From Marinihelvus sp036351115 (GTDB lineage Bacteria > Pseudomonadota > Gammaproteobacteria > Xanthomonadales > SZUA-36): a DNA stretch of 64,000 nt. The stretch spans positions 58,136 through 122,135 of the forward strand of contig JAZBOL010000004.1 of the NCBI GenBank assembly GCA_036351115.1, in the 5' to 3' direction. The notes below the pieces were generated by a model that saw nothing but the letters and a program-made list of their open reading frames with translations, did not search any database and was not told where the DNA came from. Position 1 is the stretch's first letter, and each line of letters begins with the position of its first letter. The position numbers were made by a program, and so were the translations under genes. This document shows, piece by piece, positions 8,744 through 17,161 of the stretch.

Positions 8744-9942
8744 AGCGCTTCAGCGGTCTCCTGGCAATTCCGATGGTCGCGCTGCTGACCGCCTGCGGGG
8801 AGGAGTCGACCGGGCAGGTGGAGACGCTTCGCGTGACCCAGGAGGATTTCACCGTCTCCCTGGTGACCCGGGGCGAGCTGAGTGCTGCCGAGTCCACGCC
8901 CATTCAGCCACCGGGCGGGAGTCGTGCGGCACGCACCATCCTGTGGATGGCGCCGAACTACAGTTTCGTCAATGCGGGAGACGTCGTCGTGCGCTTTGAC
9001 ATCTCCAGCGCCGAGCGCGAAGCCAACGAAGCCGGAATCGAAATCGACAAGGTGGATCTCCAGGTGCTCGGCAAGGAGCGGGAGCTCGAGCGGATGCTTT
9101 CCGAGCTCGGCAACGACCAGGAAATCCTGGATATCGAGAAGGTCATGGCCGCCGAGTTCGATTTTGAAAACGAGCTGGCCTATTCGCGCTTCGAGATCAT
9201 CGACGCCATGCGCGACCGGGCGCTCCTCGATTACAAATCAGGCCACCTGGAGGGCAAGAAAGGTCTCTTCAGCGACCGGCAGGGCGCGGAGGTGGCGGTC
9301 CTCGCCGCGCAGCGCAACACGCAGAAGGCCAAGTTCGACGAGCAGCAGGTCATGCTTCGCAACAGCGAGATCATCGCGCCGCATGACGGCTACTTCGTGA
9401 CGGCCGAAAACTGGTGGGGCCAGCCCATCGACGTGGGCAGCACGGTCTTCGCGGGAACGACCCTGGCCAACATCCCGAACCTGGACCGCATGCAGGGTAC
9501 CCTGTACGTCCTCGAATCCGAGGCCGTGGGTATCGCCCCGGGCCAGGCCGTCGATGTCATCGTGGACGCGTTTCCCGACCGGCCCCTGACCGGCACGGTC
9601 AGCGGCATCAGCGCCGTGGCCGCCCCCATCGAGCGGGACAGCCCGGTGAACTACTTCGAAGTGACCGTCGATCTCGATCAGTCCGACCCGGAATGGATCA
9701 TTCCCGGCAGCATCATCACCGCCACCATCCACATCAGCCGCGAGGAAAACACCATCGCGGTGCCCAACCAGGCCATCTTTCGAGAGGGTGAGCAGGACTG
9801 GGTGCTCCTGAGCGCGGGCGGCGAACTGGTGCGGCGGGACGTGCGCCTGGGTACGCGGGGCCCGAACCGGTCCGAAATCGTAGAGGGCCTGGAAGCGGGC
9901 GACGAGATTGCCCTGTTTCCGCCAGAGACGCCCTCCACGTGA
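8740..9942 (+). CDS. HlyD-type adaptor lipoprotein, third of three
   Basis: 400-residue MacA/HlyD-like adaptor starting at a GTG that overlaps the previous stop by 4 nt. The lipobox is LLTAC with Cys19. The domain order is lipoyl half (LVTRGELSAAESTPI), Asp/Glu-rich coiled-coil hairpin (about 85-195), second lipoyl half (IIAPHDGYFVTAENWWGQPI), beta-barrel, and a membrane-proximal C-terminal domain ending around VEGLEAGDEIALFPP. It is the most canonical MacA homologue of the three because it retains the full C-terminal domain. Stop overlaps the permease start (GTGA). Confidence 0.88.
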   Translation: MKRFSGLLAIPMVALLTACGEESTGQVETLRVTQEDFTVSLVTRGELSAAESTPIQPPGGSRAARTILWMAPNYSFVNAGDVVVRFDISSAEREANEAGIEIDKVDLQVLGKERELERMLSELGNDQEILDIEKVMAAEFDFENELAYSRFEIIDAMRDRALLDYKSGHLEGKKGLFSDRQGAEVAVLAAQRNTQKAKFDEQQVMLRNSEIIAPHDGYFVTAENWWGQPIDVGSTVFAGTTLANIPNLDRMQGTLYVLESEAVGIAPGQAVDVIVDAFPDRPLTGTVSGISAVAAPIERDSPVNYFEVTVDLDQSDPEWIIPGSIITATIHISREENTIAVPNQAIFREGEQDWVLLSAGGELVRRDVRLGTRGPNRSEIVEGLEAGDEIALFPPETPST

Positions 9943-11189
9943 GCTTCCTGGCCGGCTTCAACGCGGAGAGCTTTCGCAACGCTCTGGGACAGTTGCGGCA
10001 GCACAAGCTCCGCACCGCCCTGACCCTGCTGGGCATGGTGTTCGGCGTGGGAGCCGTCATCGCCATGCTGAGCATCGGCGAAGGGGCGCGGCAGGAGGCG
10101 ATGCGCCTGATCGAATCCATGGGTCTCCGAAACCTCCTGGTGCAATCGCGTGACTTTGACGAGGAAACGCTCCGGGAGATCCGGGAAAAAAGCGTTGGCC
10201 TGTCCAAAAGCGATGTGCGGGCCATCATGGAAACGCTTCCGAGCGTGGTCGCGGTCAGCGAGGAAAAGCAGGTCAAAACCTGGGCCCTGTTCAGTTTCGA
10301 AGCCGCCAGCGACGCCCAGGTCCTGGCCGTAACCCCGAGCTATTTCGACCTGGCCAGCCTGCAGCTAGCCTCGGGTCGGGCCTTTGACGAAGAGAACAAC
10401 CGGCGCTTCGAACCGGTGGCCGTGCTCGGTGCGCAGGCGGCCCGAACCCTGTTTCCCGGGGGTGATCCCGTGGGCAAGCGCATCAAGGTCAACCACCTGT
10501 GGCTCGAGGTCATCGGCGTCCTGGCGGATCGCGACCTGGGCCAGGACGAATTTCAGGGCGTGAGCCTGGGAGGTGACCGAAACCGGGTCTTTCTGCCCCT
10601 GGAGACCGCATTCAAGCGACTGGCCTTCGAACCCCTGGAGAGCGAACTCGATGCGATTCGCCTGCAGCTCGACGAGGGAGCAAACCCCCAGCGAACGTCC
10701 CAGACGGTCGACTTTCTGCTCGATCGCCGCCACGGCGGGCAGAACGACTATGAACTGGTCGTGCCTGCAGCACTGTTGAAACAGCAACAGCAGACCCAGC
10801 AGATTTTCACCATCGTGATGTCCGCCATCGCCGGCATCTCCCTGCTCGTGGGTGGCATCGGCATCATGAACATCATGCTGGCCACGGTGCTCGAGCGGAC
10901 GCGGGAAATCGGATTGCTCCGTGCCCTGGGTGCGCGAAAAGTCGACATCCAGCAGCAATTTCTCATGGAGTCGGCGACCGTGGCAGCCATCGGCGCGCTC
11001 ATCGGTATTCTCTTCGGGCTGCTGCTGGCCGTGGTGATTCAGCAATTTGCCGGTTGGCCCGCAGCGTGGTCCGCCTTCGCGATTCTGTTGTCCGTGACGA
11101 TCTGCCTGCTGACCGGCGTGGGATTTGGCTGGTATCCGGCGCGCCAGGCGGCGGAGCTCGACCCGATCAAGGCCCTGCACGCGGAATAG
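9939..11189 (+). CDS. MacB-like ABC transporter permease (FtsX fold)
   Basis: 416-residue inner-membrane permease. One N-terminal transmembrane helix (about 24-46, LTLLGMVFGVGAVIAMLSIGEGA) is followed by a large MacB periplasmic core domain (about 50-270), then three C-terminal helices of the FtsX domain, including GGIGIMNIMLATVLERTREI and LRALGA. In canonical MacB the ATPase is fused N-terminally; here it is separate (6050-6730). Last gene of the operon. No TolC lies beside it, though a TolC homologue is encoded 6 kb away at 17162-18541. Confidence 0.93.
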   Translation: MSFLAGFNAESFRNALGQLRQHKLRTALTLLGMVFGVGAVIAMLSIGEGARQEAMRLIESMGLRNLLVQSRDFDEETLREIREKSVGLSKSDVRAIMETLPSVVAVSEEKQVKTWALFSFEAASDAQVLAVTPSYFDLASLQLASGRAFDEENNRRFEPVAVLGAQAARTLFPGGDPVGKRIKVNHLWLEVIGVLADRDLGQDEFQGVSLGGDRNRVFLPLETAFKRLAFEPLESELDAIRLQLDEGANPQRTSQTVDFLLDRRHGGQNDYELVVPAALLKQQQQTQQIFTIVMSAIAGISLLVGGIGIMNIMLATVLERTREIGLLRALGARKVDIQQQFLMESATVAAIGALIGILFGLLLAVVIQQFAGWPAAWSAFAILLSVTICLLTGVGFGWYPARQAAELDPIKALHAE

Positions 11190-11213
11190 CCGCCCAGCCG
11201 GGCGGCGTCCCCG

Positions 11214-11798
11214 TCAGGTTTCGTCTTCGCGGGTGATCCACTTGCGCACGCGCGGGGCGCGGTAGGCCGTGTAGCGGTCCAGCAACCGGTCCGGCGCCAC
11301 CTCCACCATGAGCATGTCACGGCAGACAGCCGGCACGAAGCCCGACTCGATGGCATGCTCGAGAAACGCGTGCAGGTGATCGTAGTAGCCGTTCACGTTG
11401 AGCAGACCGCAGGGTTTCTCATGGAACCCGAGCTGGGCCCAGGTGAGCATCTCGAAGATTTCCTCGAAGGTGCCCCAGCCGCCGGGCAAGGCCACGAAGC
11501 CGTCCGACAGCTCCGCCATCAGCGCCTTGCGCTCGTGCATGGACCCGACCACGTGCTGCTCGGTGAGCCCTTCGTGGGCGACTTCCTTGACGGCCAGCGC
11601 CTCCGGAATGATGCCGACGGCGCGGCCGCCGCCGGCCAGCACCGCATCCGCCACCGCGCCCATGACACCGACACTGGCACCCCCGTAAACCAGTCCCAGG
11701 TTCCGGGCGGCAAGCAGACGCCCCAGGGCCTTGCCGGCTTCGAGGTAGGCGGGGTCGGTTCCGGGGCTGGAGCCGCAGTACACACACAGGGTCTTCAT
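11214..11798 (-). CDS. LOG-family protein (TIGR00730, lysine-decarboxylase-like fold)
   Basis: 194-residue Rossmann-fold protein of the LOG family. It shows CVYCGSSPG near the N-terminus, the substrate motif SMHERKALM and the PGGxGTxxE signature in LPGGWGTFEEIFE. Characterised members are cytokinin riboside 5'-monophosphate phosphoribohydrolases; bacterial members act on nucleoside 5'-monophosphates such as AMP. Convergent with the ABC operon and 13 nt downstream of the amidase gene on the same strand. The physiological substrate here is not shown by the sequence. Confidence 0.93.
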   Translation of the reverse strand: MKTLCVYCGSSPGTDPAYLEAGKALGRLLAARNLGLVYGGASVGVMGAVADAVLAGGGRAVGIIPEALAVKEVAHEGLTEQHVVGSMHERKALMAELSDGFVALPGGWGTFEEIFEMLTWAQLGFHEKPCGLLNVNGYYDHLHAFLEHAIESGFVPAVCRDMLMVEVAPDRLLDRYTAYRAPRVRKWITREDET

Positions 11799-11811
11799 GG
11801 GCGAAAGCTCT

Positions 11812-12393
11812 TCATGGTTTCTGGATTCTCAGGGTCAGGCCGCTGCCTTCGAGCACCTGGTCCCAGGGAAACCCCGGGCCGGGGTCGCGCTTCCGGCGCA
11901 CGGTCAGGGTGGGATCGTCGGTGGCCGGGACGCGCGCCCGGTCCAGGTGTTCGTGGCCCGCCATCGCCTTCAGGGACGGCAGGGTATGGCGCAGCCAGCG
12001 TAGCAGGAATACGAGGGCCTCCACCTGTGTGGCGGGATACGGTTCAATCCGGTCCTGCGCTGTGCTGTCCCACCAGTCGGGATAACGGCCGCGGTTGACC
12101 AGCTCGATGCCGATGCTGTCGGCGTTGTGATCCCGCACGTGGTGGGCGATCCGCTCGAGCGGCACCCATTGCTGCATCGATCCGTCGCGATCGATGTAGA
12201 AATGACCGCTGTTTCCCGTGCCGCTAGCGGCATAATGCTCGACCTCCCCGTATTCCCGGGCCGTGGCCAGATCGGGAAGTTCCGTGCAGTGAATGACGGC
12301 CAGCGAGATGTCGCCGACATCGCGCTCCGCCAGGCGCTCCACGTAGGGAAGCGGCTCGTAAGGCAGCTCGGCGTGTCGGATCATCGTTGCCAC
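11812..12393 (-). CDS. ampD: AmpD-like N-acetylmuramoyl-L-alanine amidase
   Basis: 193-residue Amidase_2 domain protein without a signal peptide, consistent with the cytoplasmic anhydromuropeptide amidase AmpD of peptidoglycan recycling. Zinc ligands appear as His35 (AVIHC), the His in the AGHEHLDR segment and the Asp in KRDPGPGF, matching the AmpD H/H/D set. GHFYIDRDGSMQQWVP and SIGIELVNRG are further family signatures. A later Met (MIRHAELP) three residues in is an equally possible start. Symbol given on domain and localisation; a related cytosolic amidase is the alternative. Confidence 0.85.
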   Translation of the reverse strand: MATMIRHAELPYEPLPYVERLAERDVGDISLAVIHCTELPDLATAREYGEVEHYAASGTGNSGHFYIDRDGSMQQWVPLERIAHHVRDHNADSIGIELVNRGRYPDWWDSTAQDRIEPYPATQVEALVFLLRWLRHTLPSLKAMAGHEHLDRARVPATDDPTLTVRRKRDPGPGFPWDQVLEGSGLTLRIQKP

Positions 12394-12412
12394 CGCCCCT
12401 CGCCGCAGGCCT

Positions 12413-13783
12413 TCAGAGCCCTCTACTACGGACGTCGTCGATCATGCGGGCAAGCTGACCCCGGTCGAGCCAGGCGCCCCCGTGCATCACTCCGGCGATG
12501 CGCGTGGTGTTGCCGATGTCGTCGAGCGGGTTGGCTTCGAGCAGGATCAGGTCCGCGATCATGCCGGGAGCGACCTGGCCCCGGTCTGCTTCGCCCAGAA
12601 AGCGGGCGACATTCAGGGTGCCGGTTTGCAGGGCTTCGAGCGGGGTCAGGCCGGCCTGCACGAGGTAGGCCAGTTCCTGGTGGGCCGAGAAGCCGGGAAC
12701 GTTCATGATCTGCGGCGCGTCCGAGCCCAGGAGCAGGCCGACGCCCTCTTCCTGCATGGCCTTGAGCAGCGCCCGGCGTGCATCGAGGAACCGCGCACGC
12801 TGGGTCTCGGTCATCTGCTGCCGGATGTTGGTCACGGCGTTGGTCCAGTTGGCGCGCAAGCCGTCGCTGAGCAGGTCCATGCCCGGTCTGGCCTCGAGTT
12901 CCTCGAGGCTGAGGGGGCCGGTGATGGTCTCGAACAGGCTCTGGGTCGGCACCTGCCAGACACCCGCCGCCGCGGTCCGGCGCGCCAGCGCCCCGGCCGT
13001 GGTGGAATCCATGCCGTCCGCCAGATTCAATCCGAAAAACTGCGGGGCCTGCCCGTGCAGGGCGTGGCCTGGCGGTACCATGGCCTCCGCGTACGCGTCG
13101 AGGTGATCGATGGTGGCCTGGTCGTAGGCCAGGGCCGTGTCGAGGCCCGTCTCGTAAGACACGTGCCCGGCGATCGGGATGTCCACCGCCCGGGCCGCCT
13201 CCGCGATGGCGACGAATTCTTCCCGGCTCAGGCCAGGGTGGATCTTCAGGAAATCATAGCCCAGGGCGGCCTGTTCCCGGACGCGTTGCGCACCCTGTTC
13301 GGGGGAGGTCACCGTGTTGCCGTTGAACGACGGCCCACTGGTGAGGAGGCGGGGCCCCTGGCGTATCCCCGCGGCCAGCTGGTCGCGCAATTCGAGATGC
13401 GCCGGTTCGCCCAGCATGCCCCGGATGGTCGTGACGCCGCGGGCGAGAAACAGGCTCAGCACATCCTGGATCTGCTGGCTGCCCTGGCTGGCGGAAGGGA
13501 CGTGCGCGTGCATTTCGGCCAGGGCCGGCATCAGCCAGCCACCATCGCCGTCGATGAGCGTGACGCCTTCCCCGGCCTCGCGAGGCATGCGCGCAGCGAT
13601 CGCTTCGACGCGTCCGTTCCGGATCAACACGTCCCGGGGGGCTGTGACCTGGCCGGACTGCACGTCGATCACCCGGACATTGGTCAGCCACAGGCTGCCG
13701 GGCCCGGTTTCGCCGGTTTCCTGGGCCTGGGCTGCCAGGGGCAGGCACAGCAGGGTGGCCAGCAGGGCGCGCAGGACGATCAT
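12413..13783 (-). CDS. Exported amidohydrolase (imidazolonepropionase-like family)
   Basis: 456-residue metal-dependent amidohydrolase. I start it at the ATG at 13783, which gives a signal peptide (MIVLRALLATLLCLPLAAQA), rather than at an upstream in-frame Met inside the preceding gene. His92 and His94 in EMHAHVP form the HxH metal pair. IHPGLSREEF, IAGHVSYETG and LLLGSDAPQ supply further barrel ligands, including the catalytic Asp. A beta-sandwich 'composite' domain surrounds the barrel (LWLTNVRVIDVQSG at the front, DLILLEANPLDDI at the back). Likely a periplasmic hydrolase of cyclic amides or peptides; the substrate is unknown. It begins 4 nt after the DUF2333 gene. Confidence 0.88.
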   Translation of the reverse strand: MIVLRALLATLLCLPLAAQAQETGETGPGSLWLTNVRVIDVQSGQVTAPRDVLIRNGRVEAIAARMPREAGEGVTLIDGDGGWLMPALAEMHAHVPSASQGSQQIQDVLSLFLARGVTTIRGMLGEPAHLELRDQLAAGIRQGPRLLTSGPSFNGNTVTSPEQGAQRVREQAALGYDFLKIHPGLSREEFVAIAEAARAVDIPIAGHVSYETGLDTALAYDQATIDHLDAYAEAMVPPGHALHGQAPQFFGLNLADGMDSTTAGALARRTAAAGVWQVPTQSLFETITGPLSLEELEARPGMDLLSDGLRANWTNAVTNIRQQMTETQRARFLDARRALLKAMQEEGVGLLLGSDAPQIMNVPGFSAHQELAYLVQAGLTPLEALQTGTLNVARFLGEADRGQVAPGMIADLILLEANPLDDIGNTTRIAGVMHGGAWLDRGQLARMIDDVRSRGL

Positions 13784-13787
13784 GGGC

Positions 13788-14783
13788 TCAGCCCTCGGAC
13801 AGCAGGAAACGCAGGTCGATGATGGCCGCGTTGGCGCGGGCCACGTAGTTCGCCATGACCAGCGAGTGGTTGGCGAGGGCGCCGAACTTGGATCCGTTGA
13901 GCACCATGGGCGACTGCAGCGGTTCCTGGGTCGCCTCCAGCTCCCGGATGATCTGGCGGAAGCTGGCGCGGGCGTTCTTCTTTTCCAGTACATCGCCGAA
14001 GTCCGCTTCCATGGCTTTCAGGAAGTGGATGAGCGCCCAGGTGGAACCCCGTGTCTCGTAGAACACGTCGTCAATCTCCAGCCAGGGCGTCTTGACCGTG
14101 ATCTCTTCCGGGGAACCGGTGGACTGGCGGGCTTCCGTCTCGCCGGACAGGTCCGTGTTGAACCGCCGCTGGCCCGCACTGGCGGAGAGCCGTTGGGACA
14201 GGCTGCCCAGCCGCTTCTCGACGATGGCGAGCCAGTCGGCCAGGTTGTCGGCCCGGGCGTAGAACTGGGCGTCCGGCTGGGCCGGGTCCGTCAGGCGCGC
14301 CAGGTACGCTTCGAGGTGTTCCTGGGCTTTGCGGTAGCGCCCTTCCGTGGCGGGCGGAATCCACCGCCCACTGTCGTAGTGGTAGAGGGGGTCCGCTTGC
14401 TCGAGGTCCGGGTCGGCGGCGGACTGGGTCTGGGAACGGCTGAAGTCGTTGCGCAGGGCCCGGGCGAGGTCGCGCATCTGGGTCAGGACGCCGAACTCCC
14501 AGTTGGGTACGTTATCGAGCAGCACCCAGGGTGGCATGATGTCGTTGGACAGGTAGCCGCCGCGTTTGTTGAGCAGGACATCGGTGACGTCGATCAGCGC
14601 GGACGTGGTGGCGAAGCCGGTGGCCGGTGCGTGGCCGTGCATGGCGGCATGTTCACGGGCGCTGCCGATCGGGTCGAACAGCTCCGGTTCGTGGTTGAAC
14701 CACCACATGCCGACGAGAATCACGACGACCAGCGCCGCCGGGATGCCGACGGCCAGTTTCTTCTGCAACGGGGTCACTTCCAT
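13788..14783 (-). CDS. DUF2333 family membrane-anchored protein
   Basis: 331-residue protein matching the DUF2333 family by overall pattern. One transmembrane helix is at residues 11-30 (VGIPAALVVVILVGMWWF). A mostly helical periplasmic domain follows, containing GGYLSNDIMPPW and FYARADNLADWLAIVEKRLG. The function is unknown. It is followed 4 nt later by the exported amidohydrolase, so the two are probably co-transcribed. I see no enzymatic motif. Confidence 0.85.
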   Translation of the reverse strand: MEVTPLQKKLAVGIPAALVVVILVGMWWFNHEPELFDPIGSAREHAAMHGHAPATGFATTSALIDVTDVLLNKRGGYLSNDIMPPWVLLDNVPNWEFGVLTQMRDLARALRNDFSRSQTQSAADPDLEQADPLYHYDSGRWIPPATEGRYRKAQEHLEAYLARLTDPAQPDAQFYARADNLADWLAIVEKRLGSLSQRLSASAGQRRFNTDLSGETEARQSTGSPEEITVKTPWLEIDDVFYETRGSTWALIHFLKAMEADFGDVLEKKNARASFRQIIRELEATQEPLQSPMVLNGSKFGALANHSLVMANYVARANAAIIDLRFLLSEG

Positions 14784-14861
14784 GGAGATGCGGATCCGGG
14801 GGAAAAGGACCCCTTACCTTAGCAGAACCGGGGGACGGGGAATGTGCCGGAAGTCGCCGGG

Positions 14862-15584
14862 TCAGGCATCCGCGGCCAGCGGTTTCACGCCTTCCTGCAA
14901 GCGGGTCATCAGGTCTTCGGCGGCGCTGTCGCTGGCGCCGATGATGGCCGCCGCGCCCCGTTCGAGGCCGACCACCTGCGCGCTCACCCCGTCGAAACGA
15001 AGCAGCAGAGGCTCGTCCACCTGCACGGCCGGCATGAAAATCACCGTGGCCGGACCGTCTTGCGTGGCCAGGACCATGTGGGCGCCCCGGCTGTCCGGCG
15101 TGGGGCAGAACTTGATGAACCGGATCTGGCTGACGAGGGTTTCGCTGGCCTGGGCGCCGAGGCGCGTCAGGATCGCCTGCACCTCGTCCCTGGTCGTACC
15201 TTCACCGGCCCGCGCCAGGACCGCGGCGCCATCGTGTTCGTAGTGGTTGGCGACGTAGTCCGCCACGGAGGGACTGCCGGCCGGCTGCACGCTGACCCAG
15301 AGCAGTCCGCTGACGCCGGCCAGGATGAACACGCTGGCTGCCAGGGCCAGCCAGTGCGGCGGCCCGAAACGCCGGTGCGCCTGTTTCGGGGCGGCAAGCA
15401 GGGATTCGACCAGGGCCTCCTCGTCCACGGGTACGCGCAGCGCGTTCTCGAGACGCTGCTCGAAGGCCAGCGCCTCGTCCACGGCGGCGCGCCGTGCTGG
15501 ATCGGGCGAAGCCTCACGTTCCAGCCGCGCAGCGGTCTCCCGGGGCTCCGCGCCCAGGGCTTTTTCAAACTCAGAAGAGTTCAT
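14862..15584 (-). CDS. Anti-sigma factor-like membrane protein (DUF3379)
   Basis: 240-residue protein with a cytoplasmic N-terminal half (about 1-76), one transmembrane helix (about 78-98, LALAASVFILAGVSGLLWV) and a C-terminal periplasmic domain. It resembles DUF3379, a family encoded directly after ECF sigma factors and presumed to act as anti-sigma factors. The chosen ATG at 15584 overlaps the sigma gene end by 14 nt; an in-frame ATG at 15605 would overlap by 35 nt. The sensor signal is unknown. The C-terminal part (MVLATQDGPATVIFMP) shows no known ligand motif. Confidence 0.82.
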   Translation of the reverse strand: MNSSEFEKALGAEPRETAARLEREASPDPARRAAVDEALAFEQRLENALRVPVDEEALVESLLAAPKQAHRRFGPPHWLALAASVFILAGVSGLLWVSVQPAGSPSVADYVANHYEHDGAAVLARAGEGTTRDEVQAILTRLGAQASETLVSQIRFIKFCPTPDSRGAHMVLATQDGPATVIFMPAVQVDEPLLLRFDGVSAQVVGLERGAAAIIGASDSAAEDLMTRLQEGVKPLAADA

Positions 15585-16098
15585 GGATGTTTCCCGTGAT
15601 GCCATCGTCCTGCAATGTGCTCTTCAGTTTCTCGCGGGCCCGGAACAGCTGGGTCATGACCGCGCCCTTGCTCAGCTTCAGCTCCGTGGCGATTTCCTCG
15701 CAGCTGTAACCGGCCACGACCTGCAGCAGCAGGGGCTCGCGGTAGCGCGGCGGCAATTTCATCATGCCGCGCCGGAGCAGGTCGCGCTCCGCCCGTTCCT
15801 CCGGGCTGAGCTCCTCCGTGTCTTCCACCACCACGTCTTCGACGTTGGTGAATTTCGGCACCTTGCGCTCGAAGGTGCGGGCATACTCCCGGCGAAGGAT
15901 GGTGATCAGCCAGCTTTTCGCCGCCTTTGCGTCCTTCAGGCTGTCCAGCGCTTTCCAGGCGCGTATGTAGGTTTCCTGCACCAGGTCCTTCGCCAGCGCA
16001 TCGTTGCCGCAAATCCACAGGGCGTAGCGGTACAGGTCCATGCCGTACTCGCGGGCCAGGGCCTCGAAGCGGAACTGTTTTTCAGCGTCATTGCTCAT
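15571..16098 (-). CDS. RNA polymerase ECF sigma factor
   Basis: 175-residue sigma70-family protein with only regions 2 and 4, the ECF layout. Region 2 includes LYRYALWICGNDALAKDLVQ and TYIRAWKALDSLKD. Region 4 includes LPPRYREPLLLQV, GYSCEEIATELKLSKG and VMTQLFRAREKLKS (helix-turn-helix). It overlaps the putative anti-sigma gene downstream, so the pair is a transmembrane signalling unit. Autoregulation is typical for ECF factors, but I could not recognise a cognate promoter in the AT-rich stretch before the gene (16120-16148). The regulon is unknown. Confidence 0.94.
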   Translation of the reverse strand: MSNDAEKQFRFEALAREYGMDLYRYALWICGNDALAKDLVQETYIRAWKALDSLKDAKAAKSWLITILRREYARTFERKVPKFTNVEDVVVEDTEELSPEERAERDLLRRGMMKLPPRYREPLLLQVVAGYSCEEIATELKLSKGAVMTQLFRAREKLKSTLQDDGITGNIHELF

Positions 16099-16468
16099 GA
16101 CCGGAAACCACGCCAGTTTCTTTCAAAAAAAGATAAACTTTTCTTCGCCCCCACCGATGCTTCACGTGACCGTGGCATCACCTCCCCGCGCTGGAAACCG
16201 CCCCCTGCCATGAGAATGTAACCCCGGGACGGCGGCGAGCGTCCCGGTCAGGGAGAGGGCGTGCAGCCAGTGTACCCAAAAGGGTGAGCCCGATGGGTGG
16301 TGCAGGGTCTCGACGCAGGTTGGCCGAAGCATCGCCGAATGACTAATGGCACTTCTTCCGAAACCCGCATGGGATCAGGCTGTGGCTTGCCACGATGGGG
16401 TGGAGCGCGTACCCTTTGCGTCCCCGAAAAACGGCCGTTTACGGCCGGTTGACACAGGTAAGTGCACC
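16099..16468 (+). other. Non-coding divergent intergenic region before the Pcm-like gene
   Basis: The only gap above 300 nt in the window. It separates the sigma-factor gene (leftward) from the Pcm-like/TolC genes (rightward). I see an A/T-rich patch at 16120-16148, a GC-rich middle, and a small hairpin made of two CGGCCG arms around TTTA at 16432-16447, just before the coding start. I find no convincing coding frame, tRNA or riboswitch consensus. It must contain promoters for both directions, but none stands out. Confidence 0.5.
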
Positions 16469-17128
16469 ATGACGATGAACTTTGAACAGGCCCGCCGCAA
16501 CATGGTGGAGCAGCAGGTACGACCCTGGGAGGTGCTCGATACCCGGGTGCTCAGCCTGTTCGAGTCTTTGCAACGCGAAGACTTCGTGCCCGTCCGCTAC
16601 CGCAAGATGGCGTTCGCGGACCTGAACATCCCGCTCGAGCACGGCGAGGTCATGATGAAACCCGTGGTCGAGGGCCGCATGCTGCAGGCCATCGATGTGC
16701 AACCGGAAGAAACGGTGCTGGAAGTGGGCACCGGCAGCGGCTTCATTACCGCCTGCCTCGCCCAGCTCGCCAAGGAAGTGGTGAGCGTAGACATCCATGC
16801 GAGTTTCACCGAGGGCGCGGGTCGACGTCTCGAGGAGCAGGGTATCGACCGCGTGTCCCTGCACACCGGAGACGTCATGCGCGGCTGGCAGCCCGAGCAG
16901 GCGCACGATGTCGTCGTGGTGACCGGGTCCGTGCCGCATCTGCCCGAGGTTTTCACCGGATGGGTCAACCCCGGTGGCAGGCTGTTTTGCATCGTCGGCG
17001 AGTCGCCGGCCATGGAGGCCGTGTTGCTGACCCGACTGGGCGCGACCGAATGGCGCCGGGAAAGTCTGTTCGAAACCGACCTCCCGCCGCTGGTTCACGC
17101 CGTCGAGCCCCCCGAATTCGAATTCTGA
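16469..17128 (+). CDS. Protein-L-isoaspartate O-methyltransferase-like protein
   Basis: 219-residue SAM-dependent methyltransferase of the PCMT family, which repairs isoaspartyl residues. The N-terminus NFEQARRNMVEQQVRPWEVLD and the SAM motif VLEVGTGSGFITACLAQL are characteristic of a Pcm-like subgroup often encoded just upstream of tolC in gammaproteobacteria. The start at 16469 is favoured over an in-frame ATG 123 nt upstream because homologous sequence begins here and AGGT precedes it. Catalytic activity on isoaspartate is not certain for this subgroup. tolC follows 33 nt later, so they are probably co-transcribed. Confidence 0.88.
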   Translation: MTMNFEQARRNMVEQQVRPWEVLDTRVLSLFESLQREDFVPVRYRKMAFADLNIPLEHGEVMMKPVVEGRMLQAIDVQPEETVLEVGTGSGFITACLAQLAKEVVSVDIHASFTEGAGRRLEEQGIDRVSLHTGDVMRGWQPEQAHDVVVVTGSVPHLPEVFTGWVNPGGRLFCIVGESPAMEAVLLTRLGATEWRRESLFETDLPPLVHAVEPPEFEF

Positions 17129-17161
17129 ACACCAACGCTGCAGTACAACCAGGAGTGCACC

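Noticed and set aside
16200..16430. Possible riboswitch in the leader of the Pcm-like/tolC genes
   Set aside because: I compared it by eye with TPP, glycine, c-di-GMP, SAM and cobalamin consensus cores and found none. A covariance-model search would decide.
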